From Sphingomonas adhaesiva (GTDB lineage Bacteria; Pseudomonadota; Alphaproteobacteria; Sphingomonadales; Sphingomonadaceae): a stretch of DNA of 64,000 bases. The stretch covers positions 682,001 through 746,000 of the forward strand of contig NZ_NWVC01000001.1 of NCBI RefSeq assembly GCF_002374855.1, given 5' to 3'. Of the stretch, positions 1 through 9,855 are shown in pieces. Made by a program: the position numbers and the translations under genes. The notes beneath the pieces were generated by a model. It was not told the origin of the DNA, searched no databases, and saw nothing but the letters and a program-made list of their open reading frames with translations. Numbering within the stretch: position 1 is the first letter of the stretch; each line of letters begins with the position of its first letter.

Positions 1-66
1 TACGACCAGCTGATCGTGCGGCTGGCGGACGCGGACGAACCCACGGGAACCAGGATGTCAGGGTAA
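1..66 (+). CDS. 3' end of an unidentified gene
   Basis: An open frame enters from the left edge and ends at a TAA at 64-66, giving a 21-residue tail that begins YDQLIVRLADADEP. Only the C-terminus is visible, so no family can be named. The frame is open from base 1, but that is weak evidence over such a short length. Confidence 0.35.
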   Translation, partial: YDQLIVRLADADEPTGTRMSG

Positions 67-152
67 TCGGGCGGTGTCCCCACGGCCACCGCGGCGGATC
101 ATCGCGTCGCGAAGGGCAAAGCAGAAATTCGGGACAACCCGGGGACGAGGAA

Positions 153-228
153 TGGTGGAGCCGAGGGGGATCGAACCCCTGACCTTCGCAATGCCATTGC
201 GACGCTCTCCCAGCTGAGCTACGGCCCC
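153..228 (-). tRNA. tRNA-Ala (GGC)
   Basis: Read on the minus strand, GGGGCCG pairs with CGGCTCC to form the acceptor stem, and an encoded CCA closes the gene at 153-155. The D arm GCTC/GAGC, the T loop TTCGATC and an anticodon stem TCGCA/TGCGA are all present. The seven-base anticodon loop ATGGCAT places GGC at positions 34-36, so the tRNA reads GCC alanine codons. Confidence 0.96.
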
Positions 229-309
229 ATTCCGTCCGGGAGGCAGCCCACTAGCGGGCTGCTCGAACGTTGGCAAGCGGCGCGATCGCCGCCTGCCAAC
301 ATTTTTTCG

Positions 310-630
310 TCAGATGTTCTCGTCGTCGTCGTTGGACGTTTCCACGCCCAGGTCGTCGTCGCCGCCCAGATCGACCTCGTCGTCCGCCGACACTTCCTCG
401 TCGTCCGCGGGCGCCAGATCCTCGTCGTCACCGGCCAGATCGGAATCGGCCTCCTGCTTGTCGGCCTTCACCTGCTCGAACGGCAGCGGCTGCTTGGACT
501 TCAGGATCGGTTCCGGTTCCCACGCGTAACCGCATTCGATGCAGGTCACCGGATCGTTCTTTTCGAGATCGTAGAAACGCGTCGCGCATTTCGGGCACGT
601 ACGCTTCGTGCCCCATTCCGGCTTGATCAT
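310..630 (-). CDS. FYDLN-acid family zinc-ribbon protein (TIGR02300-like)
   Basis: This 106-residue protein starts MIKPEWGTKR and has two CxxC knuckles, CPKC near residue 12 and CIEC near residue 30, flanking the family hallmark RFYDLEKNDP. This is a probable zinc ribbon. From about residue 58 the chain is almost entirely Asp/Glu with Ala and Gly, the acidic tail typical of this alphaproteobacterial family, whose biochemical role is unknown. The ATG at 628-630 is chosen because the family begins just ahead of the first CxxC; the open frame extends much further upstream only as antisense to aroA. It is divergent from aroA across a 132-bp gap that must hold both promoters. Confidence 0.85.
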   Translation of the reverse strand: MIKPEWGTKRTCPKCATRFYDLEKNDPVTCIECGYAWEPEPILKSKQPLPFEQVKADKQEADSDLAGDDEDLAPADDEEVSADDEVDLGGDDDLGVETSNDDDENI

Positions 631-762
631 GCCGTTTTCAGCCTTTCGGATGGGTGGATCGACAGTGTTGCCCGCCGAAGTGGGGCGCGCCTTGCCATAG
701 CGCAAGGCGGCTGGCAAGGCTGCGCGGCTTTCCCATCCTGCCGATCCGGTGTCCCTGCCCTG

Positions 763-2118
763 ATGTCCCATTCCGCGCCTGCCCGCCCTCTTTCGATCGC
801 CGCCTCCGGGCCGCTGGTCGGCACGCTGACCGTGCCGGGGGATAAGTCGATCAGCCACCGCTCGCTGATGTTCGCCGGGCTGGCGGTGGGCGAAAGCCGC
901 ATTTCCGGCCTGCTGGAGGGGGAGGACGTGCTGGCCACCGCCGGCGCGATGCGCGCGATGGGCGCGCAGGTCGAACGTACGGCGGACGGCGTGTGGCAGG
1001 TCCACGGCGTCGGCGTCGGCGGGCTGCTCCAGCCGCAGGTCGCGCTCGACATGGGCAATTCGGGCACGTCGACGCGGCTGCTGATGGGGCTGGTCGCCAG
1101 CCATGCGATCACCGCCACCTTCATCGGCGACGCCAGCCTGTCGAAGCGGCCGATGGCGCGCGTGACGGAGCCGCTGTCGCGGATGGGCGCCAGCTTCACC
1201 ACCGCGCCGGGCGAACGCCTGCCGCTGACGATGCGCGGCCTGTGCCCCGCGGTGCCGATCGACTACACCCTGCCCGTCGCCTCGGCGCAGGTGAAGTCGG
1301 CGGTGCTGCTGGCGGGCCTCAACACCCCCGGCATCACCCGCGTGATCGAACCCGTGCCGACGCGCGACCATAGCGAGCGGATGCTGCGCGGCTTCGGCGC
1401 GCAGCTGACGGTCGAGGAAACGCCGCAGGGCCGCATGATCGCGATCACCGGCGAGGCGGAATTGCGCGCGCAGAATATCGAGGTGCCGGGCGATCCCTCC
1501 TCCGCTGGCTTCTGGATGGTCGCCGCGTCGGTGGTGCCGGGGTCGGACGTGACGATCCGCAACGTGCTGATGAACCCCACCCGCATCGGGCTGGTCACCG
1601 CGCTCAGGATGATGGGCGCCTCGATCGACGAACTGGCGCAGCGCGACGTCGGCGGGGAGCCGGTCGCCGACCTGCGCGTGCGCCACGCCGCCCTGACCGC
1701 GATCGAAGTGCCGCCCGATCTCGCCCCCAGCATGATCGACGAATATCCGATCCTGTTCGTCGCCGCCGCCTTCGCGCGCGGCACGACGGTGGCGCGCGGT
1801 GCGCACGAACTGCGCGTCAAGGAATCGGATCGCATCGCCGCGATGGCCGCCGCGCTGGGCCTCGCCGGGGTGCGCGTGTCGGAGCATGAGGACGGCCTGT
1901 CGATCGAGGGACGCGATGGCGATCCCCTGCCCGGCACGCGCGACGCGCGCGTCGCCTCGCTGCTCGACCATCGCATCGCGATGAGCATGGCGGTCGCCGG
2001 GATGCACGCCCGCGCCGCGGTGACGATCGACGACGCCGCGCCGATCGCCACCAGCTACCCCGCCTTCGTCGATACCGCCCGTGCGCTGGGCGCCCTGCCG
2101 CAATGGATGAACCGATGA
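763..2118 (+). CDS. aroA: 3-phosphoshikimate 1-carboxyvinyltransferase (EPSP synthase), class II type
   Basis: EPSP synthase joins shikimate-3-phosphate and phosphoenolpyruvate in the cytoplasmic shikimate pathway to aromatic amino acids. The 451-residue length fits the family. Visible motifs are VPGDKSISHR near residue 24, GNSGTSTRL near 98, SAQVKSAVLLAGL near 180 and RDHSERML near 203. GDKS and RDHxE are features of class II enzymes. At the position equivalent to E. coli Gly96 the sequence keeps Gly (NSGTS) rather than the Ala of the glyphosate-insensitive CP4 enzyme. Its stop codon overlaps the start of cmk, so the two are co-transcribed. Kinetic class cannot be judged from sequence alone. 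Confidence 0.96.
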   Translation: MSHSAPARPLSIAASGPLVGTLTVPGDKSISHRSLMFAGLAVGESRISGLLEGEDVLATAGAMRAMGAQVERTADGVWQVHGVGVGGLLQPQVALDMGNSGTSTRLLMGLVASHAITATFIGDASLSKRPMARVTEPLSRMGASFTTAPGERLPLTMRGLCPAVPIDYTLPVASAQVKSAVLLAGLNTPGITRVIEPVPTRDHSERMLRGFGAQLTVEETPQGRMIAITGEAELRAQNIEVPGDPSSAGFWMVAASVVPGSDVTIRNVLMNPTRIGLVTALRMMGASIDELAQRDVGGEPVADLRVRHAALTAIEVPPDLAPSMIDEYPILFVAAAFARGTTVARGAHELRVKESDRIAAMAAALGLAGVRVSEHEDGLSIEGRDGDPLPGTRDARVASLLDHRIAMSMAVAGMHARAAVTIDDAAPIATSYPAFVDTARALGALPQWMNR

Positions 2119-2738
2119 TCATCGCCGTCGACGGTCCCGCCGCCTCGGGCAAGGGCACGATCGCCAAGGCTCTGGCGAAACATTACCACCTGCCGCACCT
2201 CGACACCGGGCTACTGTACCGCGCGGTCGCCGCGACGGTGATGCGGCTGGAACTGGATCCGACGCAGGAGGCCGATAGCGTCGCGGCATGCGATTTCGAC
2301 GAGCTGACGCTTGCCGACCCGGTACTGCGCGATGACGAGGTCGGGCAGGTCGCCTCGATCGTGTCCGCGCATCCGCTGGTGCGCGCCGCGCTGATGCAGC
2401 GGCAGAAGCGCTTCGCCCACCAGGATGGCGGCGCGGTACTCGACGGGCGCGACATCGGCACCGTCATCGCGCCGGACGCCACCGCCAAGCTGTTCGTCCG
2501 CGCCACCCCGACGATCCGCGCGCAGCGCCGCTTCGCGGAACTGAAATCGCGCGGCAAGTCGACCAGTTACGATCAGGTGCTGGCCGATATCCGCTCGCGC
2601 GACGAACGCGACAGCGGCCGCTCCACCGCCCCGCTGGTCCCCGCCGCCGATGCGGTGCTGCTCGACACCAGCTTCCTGTCGATCGAGGCCGCCGTGGCCA
2701 AGGCGGTGGCACTGGTGGAGGCGCGTCGCACCGCCTGA
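2115..2738 (+). CDS. cmk: cytidylate kinase
   Basis: Cytidylate kinase phosphorylates CMP and dCMP using ATP in pyrimidine nucleotide metabolism. The N-terminus MIIAVDGPAASGKGTIAKAL holds the P-loop, followed by DTGLLYRAVA near residue 32 and LDGRDIGTVIAPDA in the CMP-binding region near residue 110. The ATG at 2115 overlaps the aroA TGA (ATGA), which favours it over an in-frame ATG at 2103 that would add four residues. The product has about 207 residues, normal for the type without an N-terminal extension. Together with aroA upstream and rpsA/ihfB downstream it forms the widely conserved aroA-cmk-rpsA-ihfB order. Confidence 0.95.
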   Translation: MIIAVDGPAASGKGTIAKALAKHYHLPHLDTGLLYRAVAATVMRLELDPTQEADSVAACDFDELTLADPVLRDDEVGQVASIVSAHPLVRAALMQRQKRFAHQDGGAVLDGRDIGTVIAPDATAKLFVRATPTIRAQRRFAELKSRGKSTSYDQVLADIRSRDERDSGRSTAPLVPAADAVLLDTSFLSIEAAVAKAVALVEARRTA

Positions 2739-3012
2739 CGCACCCCTCGTGGGGCGATCGGCGCACGCGCCCGCAAAACCTTGCCTTTCCCGCCCGCCTG
2801 CGCTAGGGCGCGCGGGTCCGGCGGACTGGGGTTCGCGGAGGCACGGCGCGGCGGGCACGGCCCCTCGCGCCTTTTCGCTTATCGGCGGCCCGCTTCCTCA
2901 CACCCCTGCTCGCATGGATGCCGCGTGTCGCATGGGGCGGACGCGGCGTTTTGGCCAAGACCAGCGGAACCAACCGCTTGGCCGGAAACGAACGAACAGG
3001 ACGAACGAATTT
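2739..3012 (+). promoter_or_regulatory. cmk-rpsA intergenic region with rpsA leader hairpin
   Basis: This 274-bp gap separates cmk from rpsA and has no convincing gene. Just upstream of rpsA there is an imperfect hairpin: GGCCAA (2953-2958) pairs with TTGGCC (2978-2983), and inside it GCGG (2964-2967) pairs with CCGC (2974-2977). It is followed by an A-rich tract with an AGGA ribosome-binding site before the ATG. S1 synthesis is autoregulated through its leader in enterobacteria, so a similar role is possible here, but that is inference. Confidence 0.35.
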
Positions 3013-4719
<1,707 letters not shown>

Positions 4720-4747
4720 GCGACGCACGACACTCGCTGTCGAAACG

Positions 4748-4777
4748 GGGGGACCGGCCGATGCCGGTCCCCCTTTT
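4748..4777 (+). terminator. rho-independent terminator of rpsA
   Basis: GGGGGACCGGC (4748-4758) pairs perfectly with GCCGGTCCCCC (4763-4773) around a CGAT loop, and TTTT follows at 4774-4777. This ends the aroA-cmk-rpsA transcript and implies that ihfB has its own promoter. Confidence 0.9.
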
Positions 4778-4857
4778 GCGTTATCGGTCAACAGCGTAGC
4801 GAAGTGACCCGTTTTGCGCGTTTCGTGTCGTTCCGGCGCTACCACCGCGGGAAACTT

Positions 4858-4869
4858 ACCTGTATCAGC
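4858..4869. promoter_or_regulatory. recurrent 12-bp word ACCTGTATCAGC upstream of ihfB
   Basis: The 12-mer lies 43 bp before the ihfB ATG. Its core CTG-TAT-CAG is dyad-symmetric. The same 12 bases occur at 9782-9793 and 39480-39491, each time near a gene start. It may be a regulator-binding site; I cannot name the factor. Confidence 0.35.
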
Positions 4870-4911
4870 ATTATACGATACACACGTCACGTACTGGGGA
4901 CGAAGCGGAAG

Positions 4912-5190
4912 ATGATTCGATCGGAATTGGTGCAATCGCTGGCGACGGAGAATCCCGAACTGTCGGTTCGCGATGTCGAGGCGATCGTTGCCGCCTTCTT
5001 TGACGAAATCGTGCTGCGACTGGCTGCGAACGGGCGTGTCGAGCTGCGCGGCTTCGGCGCCTTCTCCACCCGCGCGCGCGATGCGCGGACCGGGCGCAAC
5101 CCGCGCACCGGCGAAACCGTCGACGTCGATGCCAAGCGCGTGCCCTTCTTCAAGCCGGGCAAGGAAATGCGCACCCGCCTGAACGTCTGA
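4912..5190 (+). CDS. ihfB: integration host factor subunit beta
   Basis: IHF-beta pairs with IHF-alpha to make a DNA-bending nucleoid protein. The 92-residue sequence begins [15 protein letters not shown] and has the HU/IHF fold with the arm motif [11 protein letters not shown] near residue 60 and the beta-type C-terminus [13 protein letters not shown]. The ATG at 4912 is preceded by AGCGGAAG and gives the standard length, whereas an in-frame ATG at 4804 would add 36 atypical residues. It follows rpsA, the usual proteobacterial neighbour, but after a terminator, so it is probably transcribed from the 190-bp gap. Confidence 0.94.
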   Translation: MIRSELVQSLATENPELSVRDVEAIVAAFFDEIVLRLAANGRVELRGFGAFSTRARDARTGRNPRTGETVDVDAKRVPFFKPGKEMRTRLNV

Positions 5191-5254
5191 GGCGCGCCGC
5201 CTCCGGCACGCCGGCGCTTGACGCCGCGCGCGCCAACCGCTTCGAGGGAGCGCG

Positions 5255-6820
5255 ATGCGCGGACGTGGCGGAATCGGTAGACGCTGGAGACTTAAAATCT
5301 TCTGCCCATGGCGTGCGGGTTCGAGTCCCGCCGTCCGCACCATCGACGCGCGTCGCCGCCGCCGCGCACCGGCCCGCACCGCGCTGGCGCTGCTCGCGCT
5401 GGCGGCCACCGTCTCCTGCGGCCGCCGCCCCGATGTCGGCGCGGTGATCGTCAGCGTCATCGGCGGCACCCCGGAACTGGCGGCACGCGACCGCGCGGCG
5501 CTGTCCGCCCCCGACCGGCTGCTGACCGATTCGCTGGCCGAAGGCCTGGTCCGCTTCGACGCCGCCGGTCAGATCGAACCGGGGATCGCCGAACGCTGGA
5601 TCGTCACCGACAACGGCATGAGCTACATCTTCCGCCTGCGCCGCGCGCAATGGGCGGACGGCGCGCCGGTGCGCGCGGCGGAGGTCGTCGCCCTGCTGCG
5701 GCGGCAGACGTCTGCCACTTCCGGCAACCCGCTTGCGCCCTACCTCAGCGCGATCACCGGCATCGTGGAAATGACGCCCGAGGTGATCGAGGTCGAACTG
5801 TCGCGCCCGCGCCCCGATCTGCTCAAACTGTTCGCCCAGCCGGAAATGGCGCTGGTCCGCGCTCGCCCGCGCGCCGGGGCAGGCCCGTTCCGCTCCCGCA
5901 CACTTGGTGACGACGCCATCCTGCTGACGCCCGCGCCCGATCCGGATCGCGACCCGGACGACGACGGCCCCGCGCCGGAGGACAATGTGCGGCTGCGCGG
6001 CGAGCGTGCCGCCACCGCGATCCTGCGCTTCGTCGAACGATCGTCGGACATGGTGACCGGCGGCACGCTGTCCGACTGGCCGCTGGTCCAGGCCGCCGGC
6101 GCCGGCCCCGCCAACGTCCGCATCGATCCCGCCGCCGGGCTGGCCGGGCTGGCGGTGGCGCGGCGCACCGGCTTCCTCGCCGATCCCGCGCATCGCGCCG
6201 CGCTGGCGCAGGCGTTCGACCGCGCCGACATCGGCACCGGCGTATCGCCCGACTGGACGATGCGCGAGACGATCCTGCCCGAACAGCTCGATTCGGCGAC
6301 CGCCCCCGCGCTCCCCGCCTGGTCGCTGGTTGCGCCGGACCAGCGCGTCGCCGCGGCGCAGGCGCAGGTCGCGGCGTGGCGCGCCGCCAATGGCGTCCCG
6401 AGCGTCACCGTCGCGCTGCCCGGCGGACCCGGCGGAACCTTGCTATGGGGTCGCATCGCGCGCGACCTGTTCGCGATCGGCATCCGCCCGGTGCGCGTGC
6501 CGCTCGATGCGCCGGACGCCGACCTGATCTGGATCGACCGCGTCGCCCCCTATGACAGCGCGCGCTGGTACCTCGCGGAGGCGTGCGTCGCCTGTTCGGA
6601 CGCGGCACGCGCCGCGATCGAGGCCGCGCGCGTGGCCCCGACGCTGGACGATCGCGCCCGCGCCATCGCCGCCGCCGATACCGCGATGGCCGCCGACGTC
6701 GCCTTCATCCCCTTCGCGCGGCCGTTCCGCTGGTCGCTGGTCGCGCTGCGGCTGCGCCAGTGGCAGGGCAATGCCCGCGCCTGGCACCCGTTGAACCGGC
6801 TGCGCGCCGATACCAATTAA
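5255..6820 (+). CDS. ABC-type peptide/nickel substrate-binding lipoprotein (SBP family 5), start unresolved
   Basis: The product resembles extracytoplasmic solute-binding proteins of the oligopeptide/nickel family (SBP_bac_5). It has the N-terminal LTDSLAEGLVRFD and EPGIAERWIVTDNG blocks and a long two-lobed body rich in FxLR and LxxP motifs. An Arg-rich stretch followed by ALALLALAATVSCG (about 5384-5425) looks like a lipoprotein signal peptide. The only in-frame ATG (5255) lies just ahead of tRNA-Leu and would translate the tRNA; after the tRNA the first standard start is GTG at 5444, which removes the signal peptide. An ATC at 5342 sits exactly where an N-terminus would be expected. No permease or ATPase genes are adjacent. 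The DUF4112 gene follows after 5 bp. Confidence 0.75.
   Translation: MRGRGGIGRRWRLKIFCPWRAGSSPAVRTIDARRRRRAPARTALALLALAATVSCGRRPDVGAVIVSVIGGTPELAARDRAALSAPDRLLTDSLAEGLVRFDAAGQIEPGIAERWIVTDNGMSYIFRLRRAQWADGAPVRAAEVVALLRRQTSATSGNPLAPYLSAITGIVEMTPEVIEVELSRPRPDLLKLFAQPEMALVRARPRAGAGPFRSRTLGDDAILLTPAPDPDRDPDDDGPAPEDNVRLRGERAATAILRFVERSSDMVTGGTLSDWPLVQAAGAGPANVRIDPAAGLAGLAVARRTGFLADPAHRAALAQAFDRADIGTGVSPDWTMRETILPEQLDSATAPALPAWSLVAPDQRVAAAQAQVAAWRAANGVPSVTVALPGGPGGTLLWGRIARDLFAIGIRPVRVPLDAPDADLIWIDRVAPYDSARWYLAEACVACSDAARAAIEAARVAPTLDDRARAIAAADTAMAADVAFIPFARPFRWSLVALRLRQWQGNARAWHPLNRLRADTN
5259..5342 (+). tRNA. tRNA-Leu (TAA)
   Basis: The acceptor stem GCGGACG/CGTCCGC is followed by discriminator A and an encoded CCA at 5340-5342. 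There is a long class II variable arm, as expected for leucine. The anticodon stem GGAGA/TCTTC encloses CTTAAAA, giving anticodon TAA. An open reading frame for the next gene runs straight through this tRNA. Confidence 0.95.
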
Positions 6821-6825
6821 CGGGA

Positions 6826-7254
6826 ATGAACGCGCGTCCCACGCCGCTTGGCGGCTCGATCCTCTCCACGCTGCCCACCGGCCGCGATCCTGCGTCGGTG
6901 CGCCGCCGCGTGGAGGCGATGGAGCAATTGCTGGAGGGGATGTTCGTCGTCCCGGGCCTCAACCGCCGCGTCGGGCTGGATGCGATCATCGGCCTCGTTC
7001 CCGTCGTCGGCGATCTGGCCGCCGCCGCGATGGGGATGTGGATCGTGTGGGAGGCGCGCAACCTGGGCATGGGGCGCGCGGCGGTGATGGCGATGACCGC
7101 GCGCGTCGGCTTCGACGCGATGCTGGGCGCGGTGCCGCTGATCGGCGACGCCGCCGACCTGTTCTACCGCTCGAACACCCGCAACGTGAAGCGCATCCGC
7201 AAGTATCTGGACAAGCATCACCCCGCGACGGTGACGATCACCCCTTCGGCCTGA
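6826..7254 (+). CDS. DUF4112 domain-containing membrane protein
   Basis: This 142-residue protein has the DUF4112 pattern: a short N-terminal helix (VRRRVEAMEQLLEGMF), then two related hydrophobic segments with matching phrases, GLDAIIGLVPVVGDLAAAAM near residue 50 and GFDAMLGAVPLIGDAADLF near residue 97. It ends with a basic tail (RNVKRIRKYLDKHH). It is probably an inner-membrane protein of unknown function. The ATG at 6826 follows the upstream stop by 5 bp with GGGAA before it. Its last 17 bases overlap the 3' end of the convergent anmK gene. Confidence 0.8.
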   Translation: MNARPTPLGGSILSTLPTGRDPASVRRRVEAMEQLLEGMFVVPGLNRRVGLDAIIGLVPVVGDLAAAAMGMWIVWEARNLGMGRAAVMAMTARVGFDAMLGAVPLIGDAADLFYRSNTRNVKRIRKYLDKHHPATVTITPSA

Positions 7255-8329
7255 ACACCGTGCCGCCCGCCATCGCCTGCGGCGCGCCGGTGGTACCGGG
7301 GAAGCTGATCGGCAGTCCCTTCAGCGTGCGCACCGCCATATAGGCGAAACCCTCCGCCTCCAGCCCGTCACCGTTCCACCCCAGCGCATCGACGGGCTCC
7401 GGCGTCAGCCCGGTATGCTGCGCCAGCATCGCCATCAGCGTCGGGTTGAGCCGCCCGCCTCCCGCCACCAGCAACCGGCGCGGCGCCTGCGGCAGCAGCC
7501 GCAACCCCTCCGCGACGGTCGCCGCGGTGAAGGCGGTCAACGTCGCCGCGCCGTCCGCCGCGGACAGGCCGCGCACCGGCTGAATCGTGAAATCGTTGCG
7601 GTCGAGCGACTTGGGATACGGCGCGGCGAAGAACGGATGGTCCAGCATCGCGGTCAGGATGCCCTGGTCGACCTGCCCCTGCGCCGCCAGCGCGCCATCG
7701 CGGTCGAACCGCTCGCCCGTCTCCTGCTCCATCCAGCTGTCGATCAGCCCGTTGGCCGGGCCGGTATCGAACGCCGCCAGCTCGCCATCCGCGCCGATCA
7801 TCGTGACGTTCGCCACCCCGCCCAGGTTCAGGACCGCCACCGGCTTGTGCAGCCCCGCTGCCAGCGCGGCATGATAGACCGGCAGCAACGGCGCCCCCTG
7901 CCCGCCCGCGGCCACATCGGCGCTGCGGAAATCGGCGACGGTGGTGATGCCGGTCACGTTGGCCATCGCCTGCCCGTCGCCGATCTGCCAGGTCCAACGC
8001 CGGTCGGGGCGATGCGCCACCGTCTGCCCGTGGAAACCGATCACGCCGACGTCCGTCGCCGCCACCCCGGCATCGCGCAGCAGCTTTTGCACCGCCAGCA
8101 CATGCGTGCGCGTGATGAGCTCCTCCGCCGCCACCAGGGGCGGGCTGGCGCGCGGACGCTCGAACGCCAGCGCCAGCGCGGTCGCCTCCGCCAGTTGCGC
8201 GCGCGCCGCGTCGGAAAACGGCTCCCCGCGAAACGCCACCGCGCGCACCTGCGCCTCGCCATCCGTTTCGATCAGCGCCGCGTCGATCCCGTCCAGCGAC
8301 GTCCCCGACATCAAACCCACTGCCAGCAT
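7238..8329 (-). CDS. anmK: anhydro-N-acetylmuramic acid kinase
   Basis: AnmK phosphorylates and opens 1,6-anhydroMurNAc released during cell-wall turnover, feeding MurNAc-6-phosphate into recycling. The 363-residue protein opens with the family signature [15 protein letters not shown], then has [11 protein letters not shown] near residue 100, [13 protein letters not shown] near 165 and [12 protein letters not shown] near 188. A C-terminal [14 protein letters not shown] matches the sugar-kinase ATP-binding region. Length and motif order are normal. It is divergent from rimO with a 94-bp gap between starts and convergent with the DUF4112 gene. Confidence 0.95.
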   Translation of the reverse strand: MLAVGLMSGTSLDGIDAALIETDGEAQVRAVAFRGEPFSDAARAQLAEATALALAFERPRASPPLVAAEELITRTHVLAVQKLLRDAGVAATDVGVIGFHGQTVAHRPDRRWTWQIGDGQAMANVTGITTVADFRSADVAAGGQGAPLLPVYHAALAAGLHKPVAVLNLGGVANVTMIGADGELAAFDTGPANGLIDSWMEQETGERFDRDGALAAQGQVDQGILTAMLDHPFFAAPYPKSLDRNDFTIQPVRGLSAADGAATLTAFTAATVAEGLRLLPQAPRRLLVAGGGRLNPTLMAMLAQHTGLTPEPVDALGWNGDGLEAEGFAYMAVRTLKGLPISFPGTTGAPQAMAGGTVFRPKG

Positions 8330-8423
8330 CGTCGCCCCATCATCGCCGTTTCACCCCCGCTCCTATCGCCCGACACGCGATGCTGGCAAATCGGCCCGTC
8401 CCGCATTATGTCCGCGCGATCTC

Positions 8424-9755
8424 ATGGCAACGCAACTTCCCTCTCCGCCCCGCGTGGGCATGGTCTCGCTCGGCTGTCCCAAGAACCTGGTCGACAGCGA
8501 ACGGATCCTGACCCAGCTGCGCGCCGACGGCTATCAGATGTCGGCCGATTATGCCGGCGCGGACGTGGTGCTGGTCAACACCTGCGGCTTCCTCGATTCC
8601 GCCAAGGAGGAATCGCTGGAGGCGATCGGTGAGGCGATCGCGGAGAATGGCCGCGTCATCGTCACCGGCTGCATGGGCAAGGAAGCCGAGGCGATCCGCG
8701 CGCGCTTCCCGGATGTGCTCGCCATCACCGGCGCACACGAATACGAACAGGTGGTGGAGGCCGTCCACGCCGCCGCCCCCGTCGCGATCAGTCCCTATGT
8801 CGATCTGATCCCCGATGCCGGGCTGAAGCTGACGCCGCGGCACTACAGCTATCTGAAGATTTCGGAGGGCTGCAACCACCGCTGCTCCTTCTGCATCATC
8901 CCGTCCTTGCGCGGCGATCTGGTCAGCCGCCGCCCCGACGCGATCCTGCGCGAGGCGGAGAAGCTGGTCGCCGCCGGCACCAAGGAATTGCTGGTCATCA
9001 GCCAGGACACGTCCGCCTACGGCATCGACATCCGCGATCAGCCGCGGATGTGGAAGGGCGCGGAAGTCCGCCCGCACATGACCGATCTGGCGCGCGAGTT
9101 GGGGCGGATCGCGCCGTGGGTGCGGCTCCACTACGTCTATCCCTATCCGCACGTCGACCAGGTGATCCCGCTGATGGCGGAGGGGCTGGTGCTGCCGTAC
9201 CTCGACATTCCATTCCAGCATGCCGCGCCCGCGGTGCTGCGCCGGATGAAGCGCCCCGCCAACGACGCCAAGGTGCTCGGCCGGATCAAGGCGTGGCGAG
9301 AGGTCTGCCCGGATATCGCCATCCGCTCCACCTTCGTCGTCGGCTTCCCCGGCGAGACGGAGGAGGATTTCCAGTACCTTCTCGACTGGCTGGACGAGGC
9401 GCAGCTCGACCGCGTTGGCGCCTTCCGCTTCGAACCCGTAGAAGGCGCCGCCGCCAACGCGCTGCCCGATCCGGTGCCCGAGGAGGTGAAGGAGGAACGC
9501 TACGCCCGCATCATGGAGCGCACCGCCGCCATCTCCACGGCGAAGCTGGCCGCCAAGGTCGGCCGCACGCTCGACGTCATCATCGACGCGGTCGACGCCG
9601 ACACCGGCGGCGCCACCGGCCGCAGCAAGGCCGACGCGCCCGAGATCGACGGCGAGGTCCACCTGCGCGACGCGGGCCATCTGGCGCCCGGCGATATCGT
9701 GTCGGTGACGATCGAGGACGCCGACGAACATGATTTGTTCGGGGTGGCGGCTTAG
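8424..9755 (+). CDS. rimO: ribosomal protein S12 methylthiotransferase RimO
   Basis: RimO is a radical-SAM enzyme that methylthiolates the conserved aspartate of ribosomal protein S12. The 443 residues contain an N-terminal methylthiotransferase domain with three cluster cysteines ([34 protein letters not shown]), a radical-SAM CxxxCxxC motif in [17 protein letters not shown] near residue 150, and a C-terminal TRAM domain from about residue 378. PKNLVDSE and the [11 protein letters not shown] form separate RimO from MiaB. The ATG at 8424 gives [19 protein letters not shown]; longer in-frame extensions run through the antisense of anmK. It appears to be transcribed alone. Confidence 0.96.
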   Translation: MATQLPSPPRVGMVSLGCPKNLVDSERILTQLRADGYQMSADYAGADVVLVNTCGFLDSAKEESLEAIGEAIAENGRVIVTGCMGKEAEAIRARFPDVLAITGAHEYEQVVEAVHAAAPVAISPYVDLIPDAGLKLTPRHYSYLKISEGCNHRCSFCIIPSLRGDLVSRRPDAILREAEKLVAAGTKELLVISQDTSAYGIDIRDQPRMWKGAEVRPHMTDLARELGRIAPWVRLHYVYPYPHVDQVIPLMAEGLVLPYLDIPFQHAAPAVLRRMKRPANDAKVLGRIKAWREVCPDIAIRSTFVVGFPGETEEDFQYLLDWLDEAQLDRVGAFRFEPVEGAAANALPDPVPEEVKEERYARIMERTAAISTAKLAAKVGRTLDVIIDAVDADTGGATGRSKADAPEIDGEVHLRDAGHLAPGDIVSVTIEDADEHDLFGVAA

Positions 9756-9781
9756 CTACAAAATCGCTTGCGACGCGCTTG

Positions 9782-9793
9782 ACCTGTATCAGC
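9782..9793. promoter_or_regulatory. recurrent 12-bp word ACCTGTATCAGC (second copy)
   Basis: This copy is identical to the one at 4858 and sits 59 bp before the TTG start of the orphan gene at 9852. A TTGACC at 9779-9784 overlaps it and could be a -35 element, but no clear -10 follows. Confidence 0.3.
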
Positions 9794-9795
9794 CA

Positions 9796-9855
9796 GCAAC
9801 GATGATCTGTCGACGGGCGGCGCGGCGGCTGCCCCGATCGGGGGATCATCGTTGC
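9796..9855. repeat. 12-bp perfect inverted repeat over the start of the orphan gene
   Basis: GCAACGATGATC (9796-9807) is matched exactly by GATCATCGTTGC (9844-9855), with a 36-base GC-rich spacer. The right arm contains the presumed TTG start codon at 9852. In RNA it could form a stem hiding the start; in DNA it could be an operator or an element end. Confidence 0.6.

Noticed and set aside
58..276. 72-codon minus-strand frame across tRNA-Ala
   Set aside because: It passes through a well-formed tRNA and lacks a ribosome-binding site and family similarity.
310..2103. Long minus-strand open frame opposite aroA, joined to the FYDLN gene
   Set aside because: Only the last 106 codons (from the ATG at 630) match a family; the rest is antisense to aroA and is Arg/His/Gly-rich, typical of high-GC shadow frames.
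5259..5342. tRNA-Leu as an integration site
   Set aside because: No duplicated tRNA 3' end or integrase was found downstream; the adjacent gene shares the local composition.
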